Shown: positions 34,400 to 50,500 of the stretch, piece by piece
How the letters are laid out: each line of letters begins with the position of its first letter
How positions within the stretch are numbered: position 1 is the first letter of the stretch
Origin: Solea solea
Taxonomy: Eukaryota > Chordata > Actinopteri > Pleuronectiformes > Soleidae
NCBI RefSeq assembly: GCF_958295425.1
Contig: NC_081146.1
Span: 25,644,316-25,708,315, forward strand
DNA length: 64,000 bases
Reading direction: 5' to 3'
Made by a program: the position numbers and the translations under genes
Notes under the pieces: generated by a model
What the model saw: the letters and a program-made list of their open reading frames with translations, nothing else
Told to the model about the DNA's origin: nothing
Database searches by the model: none

Positions 34400-34620
34400 T
34401 TAGGTATGTAATTTCCGCTGACTCGACACACGTCGTGATTTCTTCACATAAATTCCTTATGAGCGTGAAAACCAATAACACTCCGAACCCAGCGATCCCC
34501 CTGAGGCCCCGCCCACCCGGAGCCCAGAATGTGACCCGTTGACCGGAACTGAACCAGGACCGGCCCAACCTGGAGACTGACGAGCGCGACCAGGTGAGTT
34601 AAATGTAAGCGTTTTAACAC
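34400..34620 (+). promoter_or_regulatory. kiaa0319: Promoter region and noncoding first exon of kiaa0319
   Basis: A GC-rich patch in AT-rich DNA with GAGGCCCCGCCCACCCGG (a GC box, about 34503) and no TATA box, ending in a strong donor (GACCAG, then GTGAGT at 34594). The next acceptor (GTTCAG at 34496+1000, that is 35491-35496) joins it to the exon carrying the start ATG at 35518. The first exon end is therefore placed at 34593. Start site not determinable. Confidence 0.5.
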
Positions 34621-35517
34621 TCGTAACGCATCGTAACGTGTCGTTTATCGTAACGTAGTTTGTGACGCGTTTATTTACATTTATAACCAACACAAAAACG
34701 TAAAAAACAACAAAAGTGTCTTTATTTCCGGGATGACAGTGTCACCGTGGCGCGTGCTGTTGTGTTAGCATGCGCCTCTCCTGCCAAACTCTGTTAAGAA
34801 ATGCAGCCATTTAAGTCACTCACCAGACCGCGCTGCTAACTGTTATCAGAGGCAAGCCCCAACTGAAAACATCCACGTTTCACTATAAGACGTTCTCTTT
34901 AGTGTAATCCGTTTATGCCGACATTGAAGGTGTTACATACTAATACGGGAATTACCTGGATTAATACGTGAACTGTCGCATATTTTGATTTATACGCGGC
35001 GAAATCTTAAATTGACTAATTTCTCAATGGAATTTGGATTGATGTTTTGTCACGAGATGAACTGACGTACTCCGGCTGTAACGACGACTGTTTCGTATTT
35101 TCTCGAGCTCGAGTTAATCCGATTAAACTGTGTCTCTATCAACTATGAATAAATAATGTCTGTGCCGCATGGATGGAGGTGCGTTTATTTTCCCGTGAAG
35201 AGCCCCAGTGTTCCCTGCAGCCGGGCGGGGCTGCCGCGGTGGCGCTGTCCGGCAGCGTGGTGCTGAAACTGTCCAGGTTCAGAGCAAAGCTTTAGAAAAG
35301 CAAGAGTTTACTGACATTAAGATAATGTAATAATCTGTGAAATGTGTGTTTTTACAAATGTATGTTACATTTACTTTGGTTTATGTCAAATATTTATTTT
35401 TGTTGACGTTTTCTCTGGATGTTCTGCTCTTAAATAACACTGGATCTGAATATTTAATACATTTACAACTAATAATATAATTAGTGGGTTGTTCAGGTTG
35501 CGGACACTTGACAGACC

Positions 35518-38500
35518 ATGTGGAAGAAACCCACCCTCCTGCCACCGCCGTTGCTGCTGCTGCTGCTGCTGCTGATACACAGTGCAGAAGGTACAAACAT
35601 TACATTACAACTTTATAAATAATCCACATAATTATCTAATAATGCTTATGCCTGTGTAATCTGTGTTGATTCAAGGATGTGTTTGCCACTTAATCTCACT
35701 GTAATACATACTTTTATAACTGTTTTTTATCACTTTGTAAATCACTAACTCCCTCTGCACCAAAGCCCGTTGAGAAAATCGACAATTTTAACATCAGCAC
35801 ACAGGAGTCGTTGATCCGCTGCTGTCTCCACCAGTAACTTCAAATGTGTTATTTGTTTGACTTCTGTGTTTGAAATCCTTTGTTTGGATTCACCTCAGTG
35901 ACACAAACTCACCACAAGGGGCCGCAGTAGACCAGCAGCTTCTGTGTCTGGGTGAGCTAAAAACACTGATTTTCTCACTGGGGTTTGGTGTGGGAAAGTG
36001 AGCCAGTGACAAACTTCACTTTCCTGTCAGAAAATGCTGTTCAGTCCACTATGTATATCTGACCACTGGATGGCACCATCCCCTATCACAGAATCACTTC
36101 TTCTTGTTGCAGCTGCAGTGGCGTCTCCATGCTGGCAGGGGGCGACCTTCTCTGAGGCGGTGGTGTCGCCGGCTGTGGAGAGCAGCGGGATCCTGCGGAT
36201 ACCCGACGTGTCCACACTGCCACAGTGTGTGGCTGCATGCTGCGACCTGCCCGGTTACGACCTGGCCTGGCTGTTTGAGGGCCGCTGCTATATCCTGAGC
36301 TGCCAGCAGAGGGAGAATTGCCAGCCCCGACAGCGACAGGGCGCCGACTCGTTTCTGGCCTTCCTGCGGCGGGCGTCCCCGCAGAAGCTACTGCTTCAGT
36401 CTCTGGTGCGAGGCAAGCCGTACGGTGGCCACTGGGGGGCGCTGTCGCGGTCGTCTGAGGCACCAGGCGACCTGGAGGATCTGAAGGACCTCGCTCTCTT
36501 TGACGGAGCTCAGCCGGACGACTTTGACCCAGGGGTTCTGAGATATTCTGACAGAAGCCAGGAGCAGCAGCAGCAGCCACACAGTGGATCAGAGGCAGAC
36601 ACAACGACTGATCAGCCGTCTGTGACAGACAGATACGCCTTCAACCAATCAGAGGCGGGTGATGGTCCAGGAAGGGGTGTGGCCCAGATCCAGGCCTCAT
36701 CTGAGGGGAACAGAACGTCAACGTCAGCTGACGACAGAAGCGGGAAAACCACCGATCGTCCGTCTGCTGAGAAAACTGTGAGTGAACAAAGAAATCATAA
36801 CTTACATCCATCATTATTAAGATACTTGTAAAAATAAGCCTGGGTTCAGGTTCAGAATTTTGTGCATAATCCACCTTTATTTGTTTTTTATCTGTAAACT
36901 TTTCTAAAATTTGCAAAAATATGGATACAGAGAAAAAAAAAGTGTCACAAAAAGTTACAAATACATTTTACAAAGGAATTAATCACGGAAGAAAATGTTA
37001 CACAATATTATAAAATGAAATTCACAAAAATATTGTAATGTTACAATAACATTTTGTAAACTTTTTTTTTAAAACTGTTCCCAAAAAGTTACAAAAACAT
37101 AACCAAAAATACTTATTTTTCATTTATAATAATCATAAATATCCTGGAATGACGAGGCAGATACAGGCTCCCCCTTGTGGCAGCTCAAAATAAATCACTA
37201 GGACTGTATCTATGTTACAGTATATGTTTTTCTGTTGTTTTTTTTCACGTGCAGAGCAAAACACAGAGCAGCTTTGTTTCCACGTCACTGACACGGTCAG
37301 CCACTGACTCCGCCCCTCAGGACCAAATAAGGACTTCAGCTCCGACACTGGCTACGCCTCCTCAGCCCAGCAGCAGCAGCAGCAGCTCGACCTCTCGTCC
37401 AGGTACAAATGATGTTTGTACGATGATGAGACAAACACAAACAATGACGATGGACAGCATTTGTTTGTTGTTTTATTTGATTCTGATAAAAATCTACACT
37501 ATTTTAGCTTTATCTCACTGTTAAACAGCCTTTTCTTTCAGGAAACTGGAGTCTGTTCACTCCATGCTCTCCCACACCAAAGTCCATAGAGAAAATCAGT
37601 GATTTTAGCTCTCAGTGACACAGGAGCTGCTGATCTACTGCTGCCTCGTGTGGTCAGTTTGTGCCACTGAGGTGAATCTGAATTAACGATTTCAAACACT
37701 GAAGTCACAAAATAAAAATATTTAAACATATTATTGGAGGCAGCAGTGGATCAACAACTCCTGTGAGCCGTGATATAAAATCGCTCATTTTCTGTATGGG
37801 GTTTGGTGCAGGTGAGTCAAACATTTACACAGTGACATTACGTTCAGTTTCCTGTTGTGAGCACCATGGCAGGATATGACAAATGTACTTAATTTTTATA
37901 TTGATACATTTTTATGCTTTTTTTTTTTCTTCGTCCACCTGCACGTCCATCAGTGATGATGTCACTGTCAACTGCACAACCTACAGATAATATGGACACT
38001 TCAGTTTCCCCTGAAGCCACAACAGGTACACACACACACTTTTGCACTTCATTCATCGTGAGGACCCTCATAAACATAATCCTATAGCCCTATGCCTTGG
38101 CCCTAACCCTAAATCCAGGTTTTAACCCCCAAAAAACCCTTTGAAGATGTGAGGACCAGCAAAAATGTCCTCGCCCTAGTTCAAATCCTGCATGGGACAG
38201 CCCTTTCCTGTGTGTCATTCCCCCTCTCTGCCTCCCAATTTCTTGTCACTCTCTCCACTGTACTGTTGATTAAAGGAAAAAAGCCCAAAAAATTTCCTTA
38301 AAAAAAAATTTGGACGAAATACTGAAATATGACTTTTTTGTCAAATTTTGAACAACATACTATACTATGACCTTTTTGTCAATTTTTGGATGACATACTA
38401 AAGTATGACTTTTTTGTCAAATTTTGGATGACATACTAAAGTATGACTTTTTTGCCAAATTTTGGATGACATACTATACTATGACTTTTTTGTCAAATTT

Positions 38501-41500
38501 GGGACGACATACTATACAATGACTTTTTTGTCACAATTTGGACGACATACTAAAGTATGACTTTTTTTGTCACAATTTGGATGACATACTAAAGTATGAC
38601 TTTTTTGTCAAATTTTGGACGACATACTAAAGTACGACTTTTGTGTCAAATTTTGCACGACATACTATACTATGACTTTTTTGTCAAATTTGGACGACAT
38701 ACTAAAGTATGACTTTTTTGGCAAATTTTGGACGACATACTATAACTATGACTTTTTTGTCAAATTTTGGCGACATACTATACTATGACTTTTTTGTCAC
38801 AATTTGGACGACATACTTTACTATAACTTTTGTCAAATTTTGGACGACATACTAAACTATGACCTTTTTGTCAAATTTTGGACGACATACTATACTATGA
38901 CTTTTTTGTCAAATTTTGGACGACATACTAAAGTATGACTTTTTTGTCTTGTTTTGGACGACATACTATACTATGACTTTTTTGTCACAATTTGGACGAC
39001 ATACTAATGTATGACTTTTTTGACTGATTTTGGACGACATACTAAAGTATGACTTTTTTGTCAAATTTTGGACGACATACTATATACTATGACTTTTTTG
39101 TCAAATTTTGGACGACATACTATACTATGACTTTTTTGTCAAATTTTGGACGACATACTAAAGTATGACTTTTTTGTCAAATTTTGGATGACATACTATA
39201 CTATGACTTTTTTGTCACAATTTGGACGACATACTATTCTATGACTTTTGTCAAATTTTGGATGACATACTATACTATGACTTTATTGTCACAATTTGGA
39301 CGACATAATTTACTATAACTTGTCAAATTTTGGACGACATACAAAAGTATGACTTTTTTGTCAAATTTTGGACGACATACTATACTATGACATTTTGTCA
39401 CAATTTGGACGACATACTATACTATGACTTTTTTGTCAAATTTTGGACGACATACTAAAGTATGACTTTTTTGTCAAATTTTCGACGACATACTAATCTA
39501 TGACCTTTTTGTCAAATTTCGACGACATACTATACTATGACTTTTTGTCAAATTTTGGACGACATACTAAAGTATGACTTTTTTGTCTTGTTTTGGAAGA
39601 CATACTATACTATGACTTTTTTGTCACAATTTGGACGACATACTATAGTATGACTTTTTTGTCAAATTTTGGATGACATACTATACACTATGACTTTTTT
39701 ATCACAATTTGGACGACATACTATACTATGACTTTTTTGTCAAATTTTGGACGACATACTATACTATGACTTTTTTGTCAAATTTTGGACGACATACTAA
39801 AGTATGACTTTTTTGTCAAATTTTGGATGACATACTATACTATGACTTTTTTGTCACAATTTGGACGACATACTATTCTATGACTTTTGTCAAATTTTGG
39901 ATGACATACTATACTATGACTTTATTGTCACAATTTGGACGACATAATTTACTATAACTTGTCAAATTTTGGACGACATACAAAAGTATGACTTTTTTGT
40001 CAAATTTTGGACGACATACTATACTATGACATTTTGTCACAATTTGGACGACATACTATACTATGACTTTTTTGTCAAATTTTGGACGACATACTAAAGT
40101 ATGACTTTTTTGTCAAATTTTCGACGACATACTAATCTATGACCTTTTTGTCAAATTTCGACGACATACTATACTATGACTTTTTGTCAAATTTTGGACG
40201 ACATACTAAAGTATGAGTTTTTGTCTTGTTTTGGAAGACATACTATACTATGACTTTTTTGTCACAATTTGGACGACATACTATAGTATGACTTTTTTGT
40301 CAAATTTTGGATGACATACTATATACTATGACTTTTTTATCACAATTTGGATGACATACTATACTATTACTTTTGTCAAATTTTGGACGACATACTAAAC
40401 TATGACCTTTTTGTCAAATTTTGGACAACATACTATACTATGACATTTTGTCAAAATTTGGACGACATACTAAAGTATGACTTTTTTGTCAAATTTTGGA
40501 CGACATACTAAACTATGACCTTTTTGTCAAATTTTGGACGACATACTATACTATGACTTTTTTGTCAAATTTTGGACAACATACTATACTATGACTTTTG
40601 TCAAATTTTGGACGACATGCTAAACTATGACCTTTTTGTCAAATTTTGGACGACATACTATACTATGACTTTTTTTGTCTTGTTTTGGACGACATACTAT
40701 ACTATGACTTTTTTGTCACAATTTGGACGACATACTAATGTATGACTTTTTTGACTGATTTTGGACGACATACTATACTATGACTTTTTTGTCACAATTT
40801 GGACGACATACTATACTATGACTTTTTTGTCAAATTTTGGACGACATACTAATATAAGACTTTTTTGTCAAATTTTGGATGACATACTATACTATGACTT
40901 TTTTGTCACAATTTGGACGACATACTAATGTATGACTTTTTTGACTGATTTTGGACCACATACTATACTATGACTTTTTTGTCAAATTTTGGACGACATA
41001 CTAAAGTATGACTTTTTTTGTCAAATTTTGGACGACATACTATACTATGACTTTTTTGTCACAATTTGGACGACATACTAAAGTATGACTTTTTTGTCAA
41101 ATTTTGGACGACATACTATACTATGACTTTTTTGTCAAATTTTGGACGACATACTAAAGTATGACTTTTTTGTCACAATTTGGAAGACATACTATACTAT
41201 GACTTATGTCAAATTTTGGATGACATACTATACTATGACTTTTTTGTCACAATTTGGACGACATACTAATGTCTGACTTTTTTGACTGATTTTGGACCAC
41301 AAACTATACTATGACTTTTTTGTCAAATTTTGGACGACATACTATACTATGACTTTTTTGTCACCATTTGGACGACATACTAAAGTATGACTTTTTTGTC
41401 AAATTTTGGACGACATACTATACTATGACTTTTTTGTCAAATTTTGGACGACATACTAAAGTATGACTTTTTTGTCAAATTTTGGATGACATACTATACT

Positions 41501-44500
41501 ATGACTTTTTTGTCACAATTTGGACGACATACTTTACTATAACTTTTGTCAAATTTTGGACGACATACTAAGCTATGACCTTTTTGTCAAATTTTGGACG
41601 ACATACTTTACTATGACTTTTTTGTCACAATTTGGACGACATACTAAAGTATGACTTTTTTGTCAAATTTTGGATGACATACTATACTATGACTTTTTTG
41701 TCACAATTTGGAAGACATACTATACTATGACTTATGTCAAATTTTGGATGACATACTATATTATGACTTTTTTGTCACAATTTGGACGACATACTAATGT
41801 CTGACTTTTTTGACTGATTTTGGACCACAAACTATACTATGACTTTTTTGTCAAATTTTGGACGACATACTATACTATGACTTTTTTGTCACCATTTGGA
41901 CGACATACTAAAGTATGACTTTTTTGTCAAATTTTGGACGACATACTATACTATGACTTTTTTGTCAAATTTTGGACGACATACTAAAGTATGACTTTTT
42001 TGTCAAATTTTGGATGACATACTATACTATGACTTTTTTGTCACAATTTGGACGACATACTTTACTATAACTTTTGTCAAATTTTGGACGACATACTAAG
42101 CTATGACCTTTTTGTCAAATTTTGGACGACATACTTTACTATGACTTTTTTGTCACAATTTGGACGACATACTAAAGTATGACTTTTTTGTCAAATTTTG
42201 GATGACATACTATACTATGACTTTTTTGTCACAATTTGGAAGACATACTATACTATGACTTATGTCAAATTTTGGATGACATACTATACTATGACTTTTT
42301 TGTCACAATTTGGACGACATACTTTACTATAACTTTTGTCAAATTTTGGACGACATACTAAACTATGACCTTTTTGTCAAATTTTGGACGACATACTATA
42401 CTATGACTTTTTTGTCACAATTTGGACGATATACTAAAGTATGACTTTTTTGTCAAATTTTGGATGACATACTATACCATGACTTTTTTGTCACAATTTG
42501 GAAGACATACTATACTATGACTTATGTCAAATTTTGGATGACATACTATACTATGACTTTTTTGTCACAATTTGGACGACATACTTTACTATAACTTTTG
42601 TCAAATTTTGGACGACATACTAAACTATGACCTTTTTGTCAAATTTTGGACGACATACTATACTATGACTTTTTTATCAAATTTTGGACGACATACTAAA
42701 GTATGACTTTTTTTGTCTTGTTTTGGACGACATACTATACTATGACTTTTTTGTCACAATTTGGACGACATGCTAATGTATGACTTTTTTGACTGATTTT
42801 GGACGACATACTATACTATGACTTTTTTGTCAAATTTTGGACGACATACTATACTATGACATTTTGTCACAATTTGGACGACATACTATACTATGACTTT
42901 TTTGTCAAATTTTGGACGACATACTAAACTATGACCTTTTTGTCAAATTTTGGACGACATACTATACTATGACTTTTTTGTCAAATTTTGGACGACATAC
43001 TATACTATGACTTTTTTGTCAAATTTTGGATGACATATTAAAGTATGACTTCTTTGTCACATTTTGGATGACACCAAATTTTGGACAACAGATGATACTA
43101 TGTCTAACATTAGTGTGTATTATGTGGATTATATAACATGCAGATCAACAAGTTTAGGTTTTGCACTTTGGCAGAGTGGTCTAAGGCGTTCCATTTTGAA
43201 CCAGCTACCATCAGGAAGAGCAGGTTCAAATCCCACTCCCATCAGAAAATATGAAGGCTTTGGGTATTTTCGGAACACATACTAACCAATGACTCTTTTG
43301 TCAAATTTTGGACGATATACTAAAGTATGACGTTTTTGTCAAATTTTGCACAACATACTAAAGTATGACTTTTTTGTCAAATTTTGGACGACATACTATA
43401 CTATGGGGCCACACGGTGGTGTAGTGGTTAGCACTCTCACCTTGCAGCGAGAAGACCCGGGTTCGAGCCCCGGTTGGAACAAGGGCCTTTCTGCATGGAG
43501 TTTGCATGTTCTCCCCGTGTGTGCGTGGGTTCTCTCCGGGTACTCCGGCTTCCTCCCACAGTCCAAAAACATGCAATGTGGGGATAGGTAAATTGGACAC
43601 TCCAAATTGACCATAGGAGTGAGTGTGAGAGTGAATGGTTGTTTGTCTCTATCTGTGTGTGGCCCTGCGATGGACTGGCGAACTGTCCAGGGTGTACCCC
43701 GCCTATCGCCCGATGTAGCTGAGATTGGCACAGCACCCCCCGCAACCCTCTGGTTGAGGATATAGCGGTAGATGATGACTGACTGATGACTGACTGATAC
43801 TATACTATGACTTTTTTGTCAAATTTTGGACGACATACTAAAGTATGACTTTTTTGTCACAATTTGGACGACATACTAATGTCTGACTTTTTTGACTGAT
43901 ATTGGACCACAAACTATACTATGACTTTTTTGTCAAATTTTGGACGACATACTATACTATGACTTTTTTGTCACCATTTGGACGACATACTAAAGTATGA
44001 CTTTTTTGTCAAATTTTGGACGACATACTATACTATGACTTTTTTGTCAAATTTTGGACGACATACTAAAGTATGACTTTTTTGTCAAATTTTGGATGAC
44101 ATACTATACTATGACTTTTTTGTCACAATTTGGACGACATACTTTACTATATCTTTTGTCAAATTTTGGACGACATACTAAGCTATGACCTTTTTGTCAA
44201 ATTTTGGACGACATACTTTACTATGACTTTTTTGTCACAATTTGGACGACATACTAAAGTATGACTTTTTTGTCAAATTTTGGATGACATACTATACTAT
44301 GACTTTTTTGTCACAATTTGGAAGACATACTATACTATGACTTATGTCAAATTTTGGATGACATACTATACTATGACTTTTTTGTCACAATTTGGACGAC
44401 ATACTTTACTATAACTTTTGTCAAATTTTGGACGACATACTAAACTATGACCTTTTTGTCAAATTTTGGACGACATACTATACTATGACTTTTTTGTCAC

Positions 44501-47500
44501 AATTTGGACGATATACTAAAGTATGACTTTTTTGTCAAATTTTGGATGACATACTATACCATGACTTTTTTGTCACAATTTGGAAGACATACTATACTAT
44601 GACTTATGTCAAATTTTGGATGACATACTATACTATGACTTTTTTGTCACAATTTGGACGACATACTAAAGTATGACTTTTTTGTCAAACTTTGGACGAC
44701 ATACTAAACTATGACTTTTTTGTCAAATTTTGGACGACATACTAAACTATGACCTTTTTGTCAAATTTTGGACGACATACTATACTATGACTTTTTTGTC
44801 ACAATTTGGATGACATACTAAAGTATGACTTTTTTGTCAAATTTTGGACGACATACTAAAGTATGACTTTTTTGTCACAATTTGGAAGACATACTATACT
44901 ATGACTTATGTCAAATTTTGGATGACATACTATACTATGACTTTTTTGTCAAATTTTGGACGACATACTATACTATGACTTTTTTGTCACCATTTGGACG
45001 ACATACTAAAGTATGACTTTTTTGTCAAATTTTGGACGACATACTATACTATGACTTTTTTGTCAAATTTTGGACGACATACTAAAGTATGACTTTTTTG
45101 TCAAATTTTGGATGACATACTATACTATGACTTTTTTGTCACAATTTGGACGACATACTATACTATGACTTTTTTGTCAAATTTTGGACGACATACTATA
45201 CTATGACTTTTTTGTCAAATTTTGGACGACATACTAAAGTATGACTTTTTTTGTCTTGTTTTGGACGACATACTATACTATGACTTTTTTGTCACAATTT
45301 GGACGACATGCTAATGTATGACTTTTTTGACTGATTTTGAACGACATACTATACTATGACTTTTTTGTCAAATTTTGGACGACATACTATACTATGACAT
45401 TTTGTCACAATTTGGACGACATACTATACTATGACTTTTTTGTCAAATTTTGGACGACATACTAAACTATGACCTTTTTGTCAAATTTTGGACGACATAC
45501 TATACTATGACTTTTTTGTCAAATTTTGGACGACATACTATACTATGACTTTTTTGTCAAATTTTGGATGACATATTAAAGTATGACTTCTTTGTCACAT
45601 TTTGGATGACACCAAATTATGGACAACAGATGATACTATGTCTAACATTAGTGTGTATTATGTGGATTATATAACATGCAGATCAACAAGTTTAGGTTTT
45701 GCACTTTGGCAGAGTGGTCTAAGGCGTTCCATTTTGAACCAGCTACCATCAGGAAGAGCAGGTTCAAATCCCACTCCCATCAGAAAATATGAAGGCTTTG
45801 GGTATTTTCGGAACACATACTAACCAATGACTCTTTTGTCAAATTTTGGACGATATACTAAAGTATGACGTTTTTGTCAAATTTTGCACAACATAATAAA
45901 GTATGACTTTTTTGGCAAATTTTGGACGACATACTATACTATGACTTTTTTGTCAAATTTTGGACGACATACTAAAGTATGACTTTTTTGTCAAATTTTG
46001 GACGACATACTATACTATGACATTTTGTCACAATTTGGACGACATACTAAACTATGACTTTTTTGTCAAATTTTGGACGACATACTAAACTATGACCTTT
46101 TTGTCAAATTTTGGACGACATACTATACTATGACTTTTTTGTCACAATTTGGACGACATACTAAAGTATGACTTTTTTGTCAAATTTTGGACGACATACT
46201 ATACTATGACTTTTTTGTCACAATTTGGACGACATACTAAAGTATGACTTTTTTGTCAAATTTTGGACGACATACTAAACTATGACCTTTTTGTCAAATT
46301 TTGGACGACATACTATACTATGACTTTTTTGTCACAATTTGGACTACATACTAAAGTATGACTTTTTTGTCAAATTTTGGATGACATACTATACTATGAC
46401 TTTTTTGTCACAATTTGGACGACATACTAATGTCTGACTTTTTTGACTGATTTTGGACCACATACTATACTATGACTTTTTTGTCAAATTTTGGACGACA
46501 TACTATACTATGACTTTTTTGTCACCATTTGGACGACATACTAAAGTATGACTTTTTTGTCAAATTTTGGACGACATACTATACTATGACTTTTTTGTCA
46601 CAATTTGGACGACATACTTTACTATAACTTTTGTCAAATTTTGGACGACATACTAAACTATGACCTTTTTGTCAAATTTTGGACGACATACTAACCAATG
46701 ACTCTTTTGTCAAATTTTGGACGATATACTAAAGTATGACGTTTTTGTCAAATTTTGCACAACATAATAAAGTATGACTTTTTTGGCAAATTTTGGACGA
46801 CATACTATACTATGACTTTTTTGTCAAATTTTGGACGACATAATAAAGTATGACTTTTTTGGCAAATTTTGGACGACATACTAAACTATGACTTTTTTGT
46901 CAAATTTTGGACGACATACTAAACTATGACCTTTTTGTCAAATTTTGGACGACATACTATACTATGACTTTTTTGTCACAATTTGGACGACATACTAAAG
47001 TATGACTTTTTTGTCAAATTTTGGACGACATACTATACTATGACTTTTTTGTCACAATTTGGACGACATACTAAAGTATGACTTTTTTGTCAAATTTTGG
47101 ACGACATACTAAACTATGACCTTTTTGTCAAATTTTGGACGACATACTATACTATGACTTTTTTGTCACAATTTGGACTACATACTAAAGTATGACTTTT
47201 TTGTCAAATTTTGGATGACATACTATACTATGACTTTTTTGTCACAATTTGGACGACATACTTAAGTATGACTTTTTTGTCAAATTTTGGACGACATACT
47301 AAACTATGACCTTTTTGTCAAATTTTGGACGACATACTATACTATAACTTTTGTCAAATTTTGGACCACATACTAAACTATGACTTTTTTGTCAAATTTT
47401 GGATGACATACTATACTATGACTTTTTTGTCACAATTTGGACGACATACTAAAGTATGACTTTTTTGTCAAATTTTGGACGACATACTAAACTATGACCT

Positions 47501-50500
47501 TTTTGTCAAATTTTGGACGACATACTATACTATAACTTTTGTCAAATTTTGGACGACATACTAAACTATGACCTTTTTGTCAAATTTTGGACGACATACT
47601 ATATACTATGACTTTTTTGTCACAATTTGGACGACATACTAAAGTATGACTTTTTGTCAAATTTTGAACGACATACTATACTATGACTTTTTTGTCACAA
47701 TTTGGACGACATACTAAACTATGACCTTTTTGTCAAATTTTGGACCACATACTATACTATGACTTTTTTTGTCACATTTTGGACGACATACTAAAGTATG
47801 ACCTTTTTGTCAAATTTTGGACCACATACTATACTATGACTTTTTTGTCACAATTTGGACGACATACTAAAGTATGACTTTTTTGTCAAATTTTGGACGA
47901 CATACTAAAGTATGACTTTTTTGTCAAATTTTGGACGACATACTAAAGTATGACTTTTTTGTCACAATTTGGAAGACATACTATACTATGACTTATGTCA
48001 AATTTTGGAAGACATACTATACTATGACATTTTGTCACAATTTGGACGACATACTATACTATGACATTTTTGTCACAATTTGGACGACATACTATACTAT
48101 GACTTTTTTGTCAAATTTTGGACGACATACTAAAGTTTGACTTTTTTGTCAAATTTTCGACGACATACTAATCTATGACCTTTTTGTCAAATTTTGGACG
48201 ACATACTATACTATGACTTTTTTGTCAAATTTTGGACGACATACTAAAGTATGACTTTTTTGTCTTGTTTTGGATGACATACTAAAGTATGACTTTTTTG
48301 TCTTGTTTTGGATGACATACTAAAGTATGACTTTTTTGTCAAATTTTGTATGACATACTATACTATGACTTTTTGCCACAATTTGGACGACATACTTTAC
48401 TATAACTTTTGTCAAAGTTTGGACGACATACTAAACTATGACCTTTTTGTCAAATTTTGGACGACATACTATACTATGACTTTTTTGTCACAATTTGGAC
48501 GACATACTAAAGTATGACTTTTTTGTCAAATTTTAGACGACATACTATACTATGACTTATGTCAAATTTTGGACAATATACTAAAGTATGACTTTTTTGT
48601 CACAATTTGGAAGACATACTATACTATGACTTATGTCAAATTTTGGACAATATACTAAAGTATGACTTTTTTGTCACAATTTGGAAGACATACTATACTA
48701 TGACTTTTTTGTCACAATTTGGACGACATACTAATGTCTGACTTTTTTGACTGATTTTGGACCACATACTATACTATGACTTTTTTGTCAAATTTTGGAC
48801 GACATACTATACTATGACTTTTTTGTCACCATTTGGACGACATACTAAAGTATGACTTTTTTGTCAAATTTTGGACGACATACTATACTATGACTTTTTT
48901 GTCACAATTTGGACGACATACTTTACTATAACTTTTGTCAAATTTTGGACGACATACTAAACTATGACCTTTTTGTCAAATTTTGGACGACATACTATAC
49001 TATGACTTTTTTGTCAAATTTTGGACGACATACTATACTATGACTTTTTTGTCACAATTTGGACGACATGCTAATGCATGACTTTTTTGACTGATTTTGG
49101 ACGACATACTATACTATGACTTTTTTGTCAAATTTTGGACGACATACAAAACTATGACCTTTTTGTCACAATTTGGACGACATACTAAAGTATGACTTTT
49201 TTGTCAAATTTTGGATGACATACTATACTATGACTTTTTTGTCACAATTTGGAAGACATACTATACTATGACTTATGTCAAATTTTGGATGACATACTAT
49301 ACTATGACTTTTTTGTCAAATTTTGGACGACATACTAAAGTATGACTTTTTTGTCAAATTTTGGACGACATACTATACTATGACTTTTTTGTCAAATTTT
49401 GGACGACATACTAAAGTTTGACTTTTTTGTCAAATTTTCGACGACATACTAATCTATGACCTTTTTGTCAAATTTTGGACGACATACTATACTATGACTT
49501 TTTTGTCAAATTTTGGACGACATACTAAAGTATGACTTTTTTGTCTTGTTTTGGATGACATACTAAAGTATGACTTTTTTGTCAAATTTTGTATGACATA
49601 CTATACTATGACTTTTTGCCACAATTTGGACGACATACTTTACTATAACTTTTGTCAAAGTTTGGACGACATACTAAACTATGACCTTTTTGTCAAATTT
49701 TGGACGACATACTATACTATGACTTTTTTGTCACAATTTGGACTACATACTAAAGTATGACTTTTTTGTCAAATTTTGGATGACATACTATACTATGACT
49801 TTTTTGTCACAATTTGGACGACATACTAAAGTATGACTTTTTTGTCAAATTTTGGACGACATACTAAACTATGACCTTTTTGTCAAATTTTGGACGACAT
49901 ACTATACTATAACTTTTGTCAAATTTTGGACGACATACTAAACTATGACTTTTTTGTCAAATTTTGGATGACATACTATACTATGACTTTTTTGTCACAA
50001 TTTGGACGACATACTAAAGTATGACTTTTTTGTCAAATTTTGGACGACATACTAAACTATGACCTTTTTGTCAAATTTTGGACGACATACTATACTATAA
50101 CTTTTGTCAAATTTTGGACGACATACTAAACTATGACCTTTTTGTCAAATTTTGGACGACATACTATATACTATGACTTTTTTGTCACAATTTGGACGAC
50201 ATACTAAAGTATGACTTTTTGTCAAATTTTGAACGACATACTATACTATGACTTTTTTGTCACAATTTGGACGACATACTAAACTATGACCTTTTTGTCA
50301 AATTTTGGACCACATACTATACTATGACTTTTTTTGTCACATTTTGGACGACATACTAAAGTATGACCTTTTTGTCAAATTTTGGACCACATACTATACT
50401 ATGACTTTTTTGTCACAATTTGGACGACATACTAAAGTATGACTTTTTTGTCAAATTTTGGACGACATACTAAAGTATGACTTTTTTGTCAAATTTTGGA

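Noticed and set aside
36086..36604. 172-codon antisense ORF over the MANSC exon
   Set aside because: It mirrors a GC-rich coding exon on the + strand whose protein is clearly homologous to KIAA0319.
38095..38125. Interstitial telomere-like CCCTAACCCTAA
   Set aside because: Only two units, and they lie within a common GTGGGGAC-type interspersed repeat.
43162..43250. A functional tRNA-Leu gene
   Set aside because: The A and B boxes are good but the acceptor stem does not pair and the anticodon and T stems are poor; called a pseudogene.
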